A program made the position numbers and the translations under genes. A stretch of DNA of 17,019 bases from Bacteroidota bacterium (GTDB taxonomy: Bacteria > Bacteroidota > Bacteroidia > Bacteroidales > F082), in NCBI GenBank assembly GCA_002686705.1, contig NYYH01000081.1:1-17019 (forward strand), in the 5' to 3' direction. The notes beneath the pieces are model-generated. The model did not search any database. It had not been told where the DNA came from and saw nothing but the letters and a program-made list of their open reading frames with translations. Positions 9,238-16,936 of this stretch are shown piece after piece (within the stretch, counting starts at the first letter, position 1; every line of letters begins with the position of its first letter).

Positions 9238-12200
9238 ATGGGAACAAAATATACTGAATACGCACAACTTAATCTTCCACAGCTAGCCGAAGAGGTTAGA
9301 GCTACTTGGGAGAAAAATGATGTGTTTGCTCAAAGTCTTGAAAACCGAAAGGGTAATGAGCCTTTTGTTTTTTATGAAGGGCCACCCTCTGCTAATGGCG
9401 TACCGGGTATTCATCATGTAATGGCTCGGACAATTAAAGATTTATTTTGTCGGTATCAAACCCTAAAAGGAAAATATGTTGAACGCAAAGCGGGATGGGA
9501 TACACATGGATTACCTGTTGAAATTAGTGTTGAAAAAACCCTTGGAATCACAAAGGAAGATATTGGTAAGAAAATAAGTGTTGAGGATTATAATAATGCT
9601 TGCCGAAAAGAGGTACTTAAATATAAAGACCTTTGGGATGAGCTCACCAGAAAAATTGGTTACTGGGTTGATCTTGATCATCCTTATATAACTTTCGACA
9701 ATAAGTATATTGAATCAGTGTGGTACTTATTAAAGATGCTCAATGAAAAAGATCTTCTTTATAAAGGTTATAGCATTCAACCATACTCACCTGCTGCTGG
9801 TACTGGTCTCAGCACCCATGAAATCAATCAGCCTGGCTGCTACCGTGATGTAACTGATACTACGGCTGTTGCACAGTTTAAGGTTATTAAACAGGATGCT
9901 TCTCATAGTATATTTGCTGATGTTGAAGGTGATCTTTTTATCCTCGCCTGGACTACAACTCCATGGACACTCCCTTCAAATACTGCTCTTGCTGTTGGCG
10001 ATAAAATAGATTATATTAAAGTAGTCACTTTCAATCAATATACTGGAATTCCTATAACTGTTATCATCGCCAAAGACAGGCTTAATTCATATTTCAATGA
10101 AAAGAATAAGGATCTAAGTTTTGACGATTATAATCATGGTGATAAAAAAATTCCTTTCAAAGTTGTTGGTGAATTCAAGGGATTTGAGCTAACTGGATTA
10201 TGTTACGAGCAACTCTTCCCCTGGATAAAGCCCATGGGTAATGCCTTTGAAGTAATTCCCGGTGATTTTGTTACTACAGAAGAAGGAACAGGTATTGTAC
10301 ATGTTGCACCTACTTTTGGTGCTGACGATGACAGAGTAGCCAAGTTAATGGGCATTGTTCCGTTGGTGCTAATTGATAAAAATGGTGAACGTCGTCCAAT
10401 GGTTGATTTCAAAGGTCGATTTTTTAATATTGATGATCTTGATAGCGACTTTGTAAATGACTTTGTTGATGTTGATAAGTACGGAGAGTTTGCCGGAAGA
10501 TATGTGAAGAATGAATATGATAATTCACCGGAAAACAATAATAATACGCTGGATATCGACCTTGCTGTAAGTCTTAAAAAGGATAATAAAGCTTTTAAAG
10601 TAGAAAAGCATGTACATAGTTACCCGCATTGCTGGCGGACTGATAAACCAATACTCTATTATCCTCTCGACAACTGGTTCATTAAAACTACTGCTCTTAA
10701 AGACAGAATGATTGAGTTAAACAAGACGATCAACTGGAAACCTAAAGCAACCGGTGAAGGTAGATTTGGAAACTGGTTGGAAAATCTTGTTGACTGGAAT
10801 CTATCACGATCAAGATTTTGGGGGGTGCCGTTGCCAATATGGGTTACAGAAGACAGGCTCGAACAAATTGCGATTGGTTCTGCCGAAGAACTAAAAGCAG
10901 AAGTTGAAAAAGCTATAGTTGCAGGCTTTATGTTGACTAACCCACTAGCTGATTTCGAACCCGGCAATATGAGCAAGGAAAACTATGAAACTTTTGATTT
11001 TCATAAACCTTATGTTGATGAAATAATTCTCGTTTCAGATAGTGGCAAAAAAATGGTTCGTGAACCCGGGCTTATTGATGTTTGGTTTGACTCAGGTTCA
11101 ATGCCATATGCACAATTTCATTATCCATTTGAAAATAAAGAAGAGTTTGAACGAAACTTTCCAGCCGATTTTATTGCCGAAGGTGTTGACCAAACACGAG
11201 GATGGTTTTTCACTTTACATGCGATTGCAGCAATGTTGTTTGATTCGGTTGCTTATAAAACAGTTGTATCCAATGGACTTGTGCTAGATAAAACCGGCAA
11301 TAAAATGTCGAAGAAGTTGGGTAATGCTGCAGATCCATTTAGTACGATTGATGAGTATGGTCCTGATGCTACAAGGTGGTATATGATAACCAATTCACAG
11401 CCATGGGATAATCTACGTTTTGATTTATCAGGTATTGATGAGGTACGAAGAAAATTCCTTGGAACACTTTATAATACATATTCATTTTTTGCACTTTATG
11501 CAAATATCGACGGATTTACAAACAGTGAAAAGGAAATTCCTGTAGTTGAAAGAGCTGAGCTGGACAGATGGATTCTATCTGAGCTCAACACTCTTATTAA
11601 AAATGTTGATACGGCTTTTACAAATTATGAGCCAACAAAGGCTGGCAGAGCAATTCAGTATTTTGTAAACGAGCATCTTAGTAACTGGTATGTTCGATTA
11701 TCACGTAGAAGATTCTGGAAAGGAACCTATGCAAAAGATAAAATAGAAGCTTATCAAACACTATACAAGGTACTTGAGGTTGTTGCTCAGTTAAGCTCAC
11801 CAATTGCTCCTTTTTTTAGTGATCGGTTATTTATGGATTTGAATAGTGTAAGTGGAAATTATAAAGTAGAATCGGTGCATCTTACTGACTTTCCTGTTGC
11901 CAATGATCAGTTAATTGATAAGGATCTTGAGGAACGAATGGAACTTGCCCAAAAAATTTCATCAATGGTGTTGTCTTTGCGAAAGAAAAACTTCCTACGT
12001 GTACGACAACCTTTGGCAAAAATTATGATCCCCGTATTTTCTAATCATACTTTAAAACAGATTAAATCTGTTGAAGACCTCATTATTTCAGAAGTTAATG
12101 TTAAAGCAATTGAGTATATCACAGATGCATCGGGCGTACTTGTAAAAAGAATCAAGCCAAATTACAAGACCCTTGGGCCTAAATTCGGTAAGCTTATGAA

Positions 12201-12669
12201 ACAACTTGCTGGTGCTATTAACAATATTGATCAGGAAGGCATTAAAAAATTGGAAGATGAAGGTAATTACTCTATAAAAATTAATGATGATATTTTTGAG
12301 ATAAGCCTTGAAGATGTAGAGATCAGCACTGAAGATATACCTGGTTGGAGCGTTGCAACCGACGGTTTGATAACCGTTGCTCTTGATATTACCGTTTCGC
12401 CTCAGCTAAAGGAAGAAGGTTTGGCAAGGGAATTTGTAAATCGTGTTCAAAATCTCAGAAAAGAAAAGGGTTTGGAAGTCACAGACAGAATAACTCTTCA
12501 AATTGAAAAGAATAGCAAATCAGACGATGCTATAATAAATTTTAATGATTATATTTGCTCGGAAACCCTTACTGATTTAAGCTTAGTTGAAAAGCTTGAA
12601 CAAAAGGAAGCCGAAGAAATTGAATTACTGGAAGGAATTTCTATAAGGTTAATAATTAATAAACAATAA
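9238..12669 (+). CDS. ileS: Isoleucyl-tRNA synthetase with GIHH active-site motif
   Basis: A 1143-residue class I aminoacyl-tRNA synthetase that charges tRNA-Ile in the cytoplasm. The catalytic start is intact (FYEGPPSANGVPG), but the usual HxGH signature is swapped to G-I-H-H at residues 57-60. The editing (CP1) domain shows the Thr-rich TTTPWTLPSN at 239-248 and GTGIVHVAPTFGADD at 350-364, whose Asp pair should serve proofreading of mischarged Val-tRNA. WFDSG begins at 616 and the second ATP-binding motif is KMSKK at 689-693. The C-terminal part has the anticodon-binding helices and an extended tail. The length, sequence style and KMSKK fit the eukaryote-like type 2 enzymes (IleRS2). It is the first gene of a compact group with the dksA-like gene and lspA. 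No second ileS is in the window. Confidence 0.97.
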   Translation: MGTKYTEYAQLNLPQLAEEVRATWEKNDVFAQSLENRKGNEPFVFYEGPPSANGVPGIHHVMARTIKDLFCRYQTLKGKYVERKAGWDTHGLPVEISVEKTLGITKEDIGKKISVEDYNNACRKEVLKYKDLWDELTRKIGYWVDLDHPYITFDNKYIESVWYLLKMLNEKDLLYKGYSIQPYSPAAGTGLSTHEINQPGCYRDVTDTTAVAQFKVIKQDASHSIFADVEGDLFILAWTTTPWTLPSNTALAVGDKIDYIKVVTFNQYTGIPITVIIAKDRLNSYFNEKNKDLSFDDYNHGDKKIPFKVVGEFKGFELTGLCYEQLFPWIKPMGNAFEVIPGDFVTTEEGTGIVHVAPTFGADDDRVAKLMGIVPLVLIDKNGERRPMVDFKGRFFNIDDLDSDFVNDFVDVDKYGEFAGRYVKNEYDNSPENNNNTLDIDLAVSLKKDNKAFKVEKHVHSYPHCWRTDKPILYYPLDNWFIKTTALKDRMIELNKTINWKPKATGEGRFGNWLENLVDWNLSRSRFWGVPLPIWVTEDRLEQIAIGSAEELKAEVEKAIVAGFMLTNPLADFEPGNMSKENYETFDFHKPYVDEIILVSDSGKKMVREPGLIDVWFDSGSMPYAQFHYPFENKEEFERNFPADFIAEGVDQTRGWFFTLHAIAAMLFDSVAYKTVVSNGLVLDKTGNKMSKKLGNAADPFSTIDEYGPDATRWYMITNSQPWDNLRFDLSGIDEVRRKFLGTLYNTYSFFALYANIDGFTNSEKEIPVVERAELDRWILSELNTLIKNVDTAFTNYEPTKAGRAIQYFVNEHLSNWYVRLSRRRFWKGTYAKDKIEAYQTLYKVLEVVAQLSSPIAPFFSDRLFMDLNSVSGNYKVESVHLTDFPVANDQLIDKDLEERMELAQKISSMVLSLRKKNFLRVRQPLAKIMIPVFSNHTLKQIKSVEDLIISEVNVKAIEYITDASGVLVKRIKPNYKTLGPKFGKLMKQLAGAINNIDQEGIKKLEDEGNYSIKINDDIFEISLEDVEISTEDIPGWSVATDGLITVALDITVSPQLKEEGLAREFVNRVQNLRKEKGLEVTDRITLQIEKNSKSDDAIINFNDYICSETLTDLSLVEKLEQKEAEEIELLEGISIRLIINKQ

Positions 12670-12692
12670 CATTACCATAATTGAGTTTCTGA

Positions 12693-12724
12693 TTGTAAGT
12701 GTTTAAAAATAATACCTATATTTA
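12693..12724 (+). promoter_or_regulatory. Candidate promoter for the dksA-like - lspA pair
   Basis: TTG at 12693-12695 is followed after 21 bases by TATATTTA at 12717-12724, which differs from the TAnnTTTG -7 consensus at the last base only. The spacing is right for this phylum. It lies about 46 bases before the proposed ATG at 12771. An open frame from 12699 would run through it, which supports the later start. Confidence 0.45.
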
Positions 12725-12770
12725 TACGGTCAAAATACCTCATTTATTAATGATATTTAAACAGAAGGCT

Positions 12771-13187
12771 ATGAAAGAGAATAATAATGGAGACAGTAAA
12801 AAGACAAAATACTTAGATTCAGAACTTGAAGAATTTAAGCAAATAATCCTTGCTAAACTGAAAAAAGCAAATCAGGATTTTGAATTGCTAACAGAAGCAT
12901 ATAGTAATAATAGCGAACACGGAACAAACGACACTTCCCCGACATTTAAGGTGCTTGAAGAAGGACAACAGGTTCTTTCAAAAGAAGAAAACAGCAGACT
13001 AGCTGCCCGTCAACAACGTTTTATTACTAACCTCGAAAATGCACTTATACGCATTGAAAATAAAACATATGGTATCTGTCGTGTTACAGGAAAGCTAATA
13101 AGCAAAGAAAGACTGAAGGCTGTGCCTCATGCAACCTTAAGCATTGATGCTAAGAATCAGATGGCAAAACCCAATCCAATTAATTAA
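12771..13187 (+). CDS. TraR/DksA-family protein lacking the zinc cysteines
   Basis: A 138-residue protein of the DksA/TraR family, whose members bind RNA polymerase through the secondary channel and tune transcription, often with ppGpp. Residues 16-45 and 68-98 form the two helices of the coiled coil (EFKQIILAKLKKA; RLAARQQRFITNLENALIRI), with a tip loop at about 46-67 that includes NDTSPTFKVLEEG. The C-terminal globular part (YGICRVTGKLISKERL ... ATLSIDAK) aligns with the four-Cys zinc finger of E. coli DksA. Only the first Cys is kept (Cys103); the others are Thr106, Ser124 and Ala127. This form is recurrent in Bacteroidota. ATG at 12771 is chosen because AGAAGG precedes it and an upstream frame from 12699 adds hydrophobic residues outside the family. 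The stop codon is only 6 bases from lspA. Confidence 0.88.
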   Translation: MKENNNGDSKKTKYLDSELEEFKQIILAKLKKANQDFELLTEAYSNNSEHGTNDTSPTFKVLEEGQQVLSKEENSRLAARQQRFITNLENALIRIENKTYGICRVTGKLISKERLKAVPHATLSIDAKNQMAKPNPIN

Positions 13188-13193
13188 ACTGAA

Positions 13194-13808
13194 TTGAAAA
13201 AATCCCTTATTGTAATACTGTTTGTTCTGATTGCAGATCAATCGTTGAAGTTTTGGGTTAAACTCAGCATGACTCTTGGTGAAGAGATTCCAATAATTGG
13301 GCAATGGTTCAACCTATATTTTACTGAAAATAACGGAATGGCATTTGGCTTGCAGTTTGGAGGTGAGTTCGGGAAGCTTTTCCTTAGCATCTTCAGGATA
13401 CTCGCAATAATTGCCATCGCTATTTATTTGATCCTAATTATTAAAAGAAAGAGAAGTAATGGCTTGGTCATCAGCATATCATTGATATTCGCAGGTGCTT
13501 TTGGGAATATTATCGACAGTGCTTTTTATGGTATGATATTTACTCAAAGTACATATCATACACTTGGCACTTTCGCTGCAGATGGACAGGGGTATGCGTC
13601 TTTTCTGCATGGCCGTGTGGTTGATATGCTATATTTTCCAATTATCGATTTCACTCAGGCAGATAGCCCATCGTGGCTTCCTTCATGGATCTTTGGTTAT
13701 GATGGTCACTTTATTTTCTTCCGTCCTATATTTAACCTTGCCGATTCAGCAATAACCATAGGTGTAGCCTGGTTGCTTATCTTCGAAAGAAAGAATTTGA
13801 GCTTGTAG
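13194..13808 (+). CDS. lspA: Lipoprotein signal peptidase (signal peptidase II), TTG start
   Basis: A 204-residue inner-membrane aspartyl protease that removes signal peptides from diacylglyceryl-modified prolipoproteins. The first membrane helix carries the conserved D15...K19 (IADQSLKFWVK), followed by FTENNGMAFG (43-52) and GNIIDS at 104-109. The catalytic pair is Asp144 (GRVVDMLYFP) and Asp184 (FNLADSAITIG). Four membrane helices are expected near 4-23, 63-83, 90-110 and 181-197. The protein is longer than the roughly 165-residue enterobacterial enzyme because of extra loops at about 114-138 and 153-176, usual in this phylum. The start is TTG at 13194: the first in-frame ATG, at residue 26, would remove the first helix and its conserved residues, and the frame upstream is closed by the dksA-like stop. 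The 6-base spacing implies co-transcription with that gene. It would process the three lipoproteins encoded in this window. Confidence 0.94.
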   Translation: MKKSLIVILFVLIADQSLKFWVKLSMTLGEEIPIIGQWFNLYFTENNGMAFGLQFGGEFGKLFLSIFRILAIIAIAIYLILIIKRKRSNGLVISISLIFAGAFGNIIDSAFYGMIFTQSTYHTLGTFAADGQGYASFLHGRVVDMLYFPIIDFTQADSPSWLPSWIFGYDGHFIFFRPIFNLADSAITIGVAWLLIFERKNLSL

Positions 13809-13835
13809 AATTTCGTAATCCTATTTTCATATTTG
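13803..13835 (+). promoter_or_regulatory. Candidate promoter for the U32 gene
   Basis: CATATTTG at 13828-13835 matches the -7 consensus at all but the first base, and TTG at 13803-13805 lies 22 bases upstream. The ATG at 13863 is 27 bases downstream. The TTG overlaps the end of lspA. Confidence 0.3.
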
Positions 13836-13862
13836 CTATTTTAGCTACTCTAATCTGTTACA

Positions 13863-15110
13863 ATGACCGCAAACGACATTGAAATAATGGCACCAGTCGG
13901 TTCCTACGAATCGCTAATGGCTGCAATTCAAGGAGGAGCCAATTCAGTTTATTTTGGCATAGGCAATCTTAATATGCGTTCCAAATCTTCTAAAAATTTC
14001 ACTCTTGATGATCTAATTAAAATTTCAAGTATTTGTAAAGAAAACAATGTTCGAACCTATATTACATTGAATGCAGTTATTTACGATAGTGAGATTGACA
14101 CAATGCAAGAGGTTGTTGATGCAGCCAACCAAAATGATATAACGGCAATAATAGCTTCCGATCAATCCGTAATCCAATATGCGCATTCAGTTGGCATGGA
14201 AATCCATATGTCAACACAAACCAATATTACAAATATTGAGGCGGTTAAGTATTATTCGCAATTTGCCGATGTGATGGTCACAGCTCGAGAACTTGAAATT
14301 AAACAAGTAAAAGCAATTACAACAGCTATTAGTGAGCAAAACATAACAGGACCATCGGGTGAACTAGTGCAGATTGAAGTGTTTGCACACGGAGCTCTTT
14401 GTATGGCTGTATCCGGTAAATGTTATTTAAGTCTTGACAATCTTAACTCATCAGCTAATCGTGGAGAATGTTTACAGCAATGCAGACGAAAATATACTGT
14501 TACAGATAAAGAAACAGGCGAACAACTGGAAATTGATAATGAATACATAATGTCGCCAAAAGATCTCAACACAGTTGCTTTGTTGGATCACATTCTTGAT
14601 GCAGGAGTAAGGGTATTGAAGCTTGAAGGACGTGGACGTTCACCGGAATATGTAAAGACGATTACTTCTGTATATCGTGATGCTGTAGACGCATGGTTTG
14701 AAGGAAATTATAATCAGGAAAATATTGACAACTGGAACGAGCGCTTGTCAACAGTTTACAACCGAGGTTTTTGGGAAGGTTATTACATGAGGCGTAAGTT
14801 TGGCGAATGGACAGAAGACTATGGCAATCAGGCAACCAAGCGAAAAATGTATATTGGTAAAGTAACCAACTATTTTGGCAAGATTGGTGTAGCAGAAATC
14901 AAAATAGAAACTCACGATCTTGGTATTGGCGATGAGATAAAAATTATCGGAGAAACAACAGGTGTTTATGAAGCTGTTGTTGATGAAGTTAGACTTGATC
15001 TGGATCCTGTTAAAAAAGTTGTAAAAGATGACTTGTGCTCAATCAAAGTAAGTGACCTTGTTCGTCGTGGTGATAAGCTTTACAAGATGGTCCAAGTTGA
15101 GAGGAAATAG
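13863..15110 (+). CDS. U32-family (TrhP/YegQ-like) protein
   Basis: A 415-residue member of peptidase family U32. The N-terminal half is a TIM-barrel-like region beginning IMAPVGSYESLMAAIQGGANSVYFG, with strands near 66-72 (YITLNAV) and 94-99 and HMSTQTNI at 115-122. Residues 172-190 match the U32 signature pattern E-x-F-x2-G-A-L-C-x4-G-x-C-x-L-S. Four cysteines are clustered at 180, 187, 203 and 207 and could ligate an iron-sulfur cluster, as reported for related UbiU/UbiV proteins. SPKDL and KLEGRGRSPEYV (253-264) are typical. The C-terminal 90 residues form a small beta domain (YIGKVTNYFGKIGVAEI). E. coli TrhP and RlhA are tRNA and 23S rRNA hydroxylation factors, so an RNA modification role is more likely than proteolysis, although collagenase activity was once proposed for the family. 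It lies 54 bases after lspA and converges with the asparaginase gene. Confidence 0.9.
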   Translation: MTANDIEIMAPVGSYESLMAAIQGGANSVYFGIGNLNMRSKSSKNFTLDDLIKISSICKENNVRTYITLNAVIYDSEIDTMQEVVDAANQNDITAIIASDQSVIQYAHSVGMEIHMSTQTNITNIEAVKYYSQFADVMVTARELEIKQVKAITTAISEQNITGPSGELVQIEVFAHGALCMAVSGKCYLSLDNLNSSANRGECLQQCRRKYTVTDKETGEQLEIDNEYIMSPKDLNTVALLDHILDAGVRVLKLEGRGRSPEYVKTITSVYRDAVDAWFEGNYNQENIDNWNERLSTVYNRGFWEGYYMRRKFGEWTEDYGNQATKRKMYIGKVTNYFGKIGVAEIKIETHDLGIGDEIKIIGETTGVYEAVVDEVRLDLDPVKKVVKDDLCSIKVSDLVRRGDKLYKMVQVERK

Positions 15111-15139
15111 TATATCATTCTAACTCACGTAGATATAAC
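15109..15139. terminator. Weak inverted repeat between convergent U32 and asparaginase genes
   Basis: AGTATATC at 15109-15116 pairs with GATATAACT at 15132-15140 with one bulged T, around a 15-base loop. It sits in the 43-base gap between two convergent stop codons and overlaps the U32 stop. The stem is short and AT-rich with no T tract, so it is only a possible terminator. Confidence 0.2.
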
Positions 15140-15153
15140 TCCGACTTCTTCAC

Positions 15154-16143
15154 TTATTCGCTAAATATCTTCACCTCCATTAACCCATTAGAAGTAATAA
15201 CCCCTCTGTACATTCCTGGAGTATTAAATGTCATTGTAAATCTTCCCGTACTATCAACAGCGATAATTCCACCTGAACCATCTATTTTTTTCAATTTATC
15301 CAGTATCACATAATTAGCTGCCTCTTTAATTGAAACGCGGGTATATTTCATGAGTGCTGCAATATCGTAAGCAACAACATTTCTGATAAAATATTCGCCA
15401 TGACCAGTGGCTGATACAGCACATGTATTATTATCGGCATAAGTGCCTGCACCAATAATTGGTGAGTCTCCAACACGTCCTTTCATTTTATATGTCATCC
15501 CTCCTGTAGATGTACCGGCAGCAAGATTCCCATAAATATCGAGAGCAACTGCACCAACGGTCCCGTGCTTTTCATTTTCAAGAGCTCGCTTTGCTTTTGC
15601 TTTTTCATAGCTATTCCAACGGTTTGGTGTATAGAAGTAGTTACTATCAACAATTTCTAATCCTTGCTTTCCGGCAAATTCATCCGCACCTTTACCTGTT
15701 AACAGCACATGTTTTGATTTTTCCATAACAGCTCTTGCAGCCAAGATCGGGTTTTTGATTGTGCGTACGCCGGCTACAGCACCAGCACTGCCAGTAAAGC
15801 CATCCATAATAGAAGCATCCATCTCATTTACTCCCTCTTCTGTAAAAACAGCACCTTTTCCAGCATTAAACAGTGGCGAATTTTCAAGCACAATAATTGT
15901 TTGAGTAACTGCGTCAAGACTTGTTCCTCCATTACTAAGTATATCACCTCCAGTTAGTAATGCTTCTTCAAGTTTTGCGCGATATTCTAGCTCCTTTTCA
16001 GGGGTCATGTTTTTTTTGAGGATAGTCCCGGCACCACCATGAATTACTAGTACGTATTTTGATGAGGGTTCCTTTTCGAAATTAATGTTATTGCAGGAAA
16101 CTAAGAATACTATAGTAACAACTGCAAAAAGAATACGTGTCAT
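15154..16143 (-). CDS. Isoaspartyl peptidase / L-asparaginase lipoprotein (Ntn hydrolase)
   Basis: A 329-residue plant-type asparaginase that should hydrolyse isoaspartyl dipeptides and L-asparagine. ATG at 16143 is used: it gives a clean signal (MTRILFAVVTIVFLVSC, lipidated Cys17), whereas the longer frame from 16212 would overlap the upstream gene by 59 bases and bury the lipobox. Motifs are complete: VIHGGAGT near 33-40, SPLFNAGKGAVFT about 89-101, and NEMDASIMDG with AGAVAGV. Autocleavage should occur before the nucleophile Thr195 in HGTVGAVA, followed by GTSTGGM and GRVGDSPIIGAGTYA. Cleavage yields alpha and beta chains. E. coli IaaA is cytoplasmic, so the lipoprotein form here suggests a periplasmic or surface role in scavenging amino acids. 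It lies 10 bases downstream of the TSUP gene, a likely operon. A glycosylasparaginase-like activity is the main alternative. Confidence 0.93.
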   Translation of the reverse strand: MTRILFAVVTIVFLVSCNNINFEKEPSSKYVLVIHGGAGTILKKNMTPEKELEYRAKLEEALLTGGDILSNGGTSLDAVTQTIIVLENSPLFNAGKGAVFTEEGVNEMDASIMDGFTGSAGAVAGVRTIKNPILAARAVMEKSKHVLLTGKGADEFAGKQGLEIVDSNYFYTPNRWNSYEKAKAKRALENEKHGTVGAVALDIYGNLAAGTSTGGMTYKMKGRVGDSPIIGAGTYADNNTCAVSATGHGEYFIRNVVAYDIAALMKYTRVSIKEAANYVILDKLKKIDGSGGIIAVDSTGRFTMTFNTPGMYRGVITSNGLMEVKIFSE

Positions 16144-16153
16144 AGTTATAGTT

Positions 16154-16936
16154 TTAGTTTTGAAGAAACTCAGCGATAGTAGTCTTAAAATCGTAAAGGC
16201 CAAACATTTCACCTGAGGTGATCAGAATAACAATAACAATTACCCATTTTACAAAGTTCACTCCCCGTGAAACGGCTAGACGTGATGCAATCAACGCACC
16301 AATTACAGCACCAATGGCCATTATTAATCCATATTTCCAGTTAACCTGATTATACCAAAGAAAAATAAGGAGGGTAAAAGGAGCATATATCAATACTATA
16401 AAAACTTTTATGGCATTGGCTTTTACAAGGTCAAAACCTGCCATACCAACTATTCCGGCCAATAAAAAATACCCCACACCCATGTGAAGAAATCCACCGT
16501 AAATTCCAATAAAAAAGAAGATGATATAGGTTTTCCAGTAAAGTGGTTTTTCAGCTATGTAATCTCTACCATAAATATATTTTTGTGGCTTATAGAGTAT
16601 AAAGACCAACATTATAAGCATAACTACTCCTATTGCTTTCTCAAAAATATCTTCGCGAATATCCACGGCAAACAATGCTCCAATCAATGATCCCAAAACC
16701 GCAGGAATTGAAAGTAATAATGCTTTTCGGGTTTCGAGCACCTTTTGTTGCCTGAAGCTTGTTGTAGCTGTAAGTGTTTGTATGACGATTGATATCCGGT
16801 TAGTGCCATTTGCAACGGGAGCAGGTAAGCCAAGCATCATTAGTATTGATAAGGATATTATACTTCCGCCACCGGCTAATGTGTTTATAAACCCAACCAA
16901 TATTCCGGCAATAATTAGTATGACAATTTCAATCAA
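16154..16936 (-). CDS. TSUP (TauE/SafE) family membrane transporter, TTG start
   Basis: A 260-residue inner-membrane protein of the TSUP (sulfite exporter TauE/SafE) family. About eight membrane segments are visible, near 3-30, 33-55, 71-91, 99-116, 136-160, 174-194, 202-220 and 229-246. The two halves repeat the family's Gly-rich signature: GFINTLAGGGS (15-25) with GTNR (44-47), and GIYGGFLHMGVGYFLL (144-159) with KANAIK (172-177). Members carry sulfite, sulfoacetate or other organosulfur or organic anions; the substrate cannot be read from the sequence. The start is a TTG at 16936: no in-frame ATG lies between the upstream stop at 17003-17005 and it, and the first internal ATG (residue 33) would delete the first signature. 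The asparaginase lipoprotein gene follows after 10 bases, so they are probably co-transcribed, but no shared pathway is obvious. Confidence 0.88.
   Translation of the reverse strand: MIEIVILIIAGILVGFINTLAGGGSIISLSILMMLGLPAPVANGTNRISIVIQTLTATTSFRQQKVLETRKALLLSIPAVLGSLIGALFAVDIREDIFEKAIGVVMLIMLVFILYKPQKYIYGRDYIAEKPLYWKTYIIFFFIGIYGGFLHMGVGYFLLAGIVGMAGFDLVKANAIKVFIVLIYAPFTLLIFLWYNQVNWKYGLIMAIGAVIGALIASRLAVSRGVNFVKWVIVIVILITSGEMFGLYDFKTTIAEFLQN

Noticed and set aside
10203..10976. Minus-strand open frames inside ileS, and the plus-strand frame at 11042-11287
   Set aside because: They overlap a strongly conserved gene and show Ser/Leu-rich shadow composition.
12699..12770. Longer start for the dksA-like protein (24 extra residues)
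   Set aside because: The extension is hydrophobic, unlike the family's N-terminus, overlaps a good promoter candidate, and the ATG at 12771 has an AGAAGG just upstream.
16144..16212. Longer start for the asparaginase lipoprotein (23 extra residues)
   Set aside because: It would overlap the TSUP coding region by 59 bases and place the lipobox at residue 40, too far from the N-terminus.
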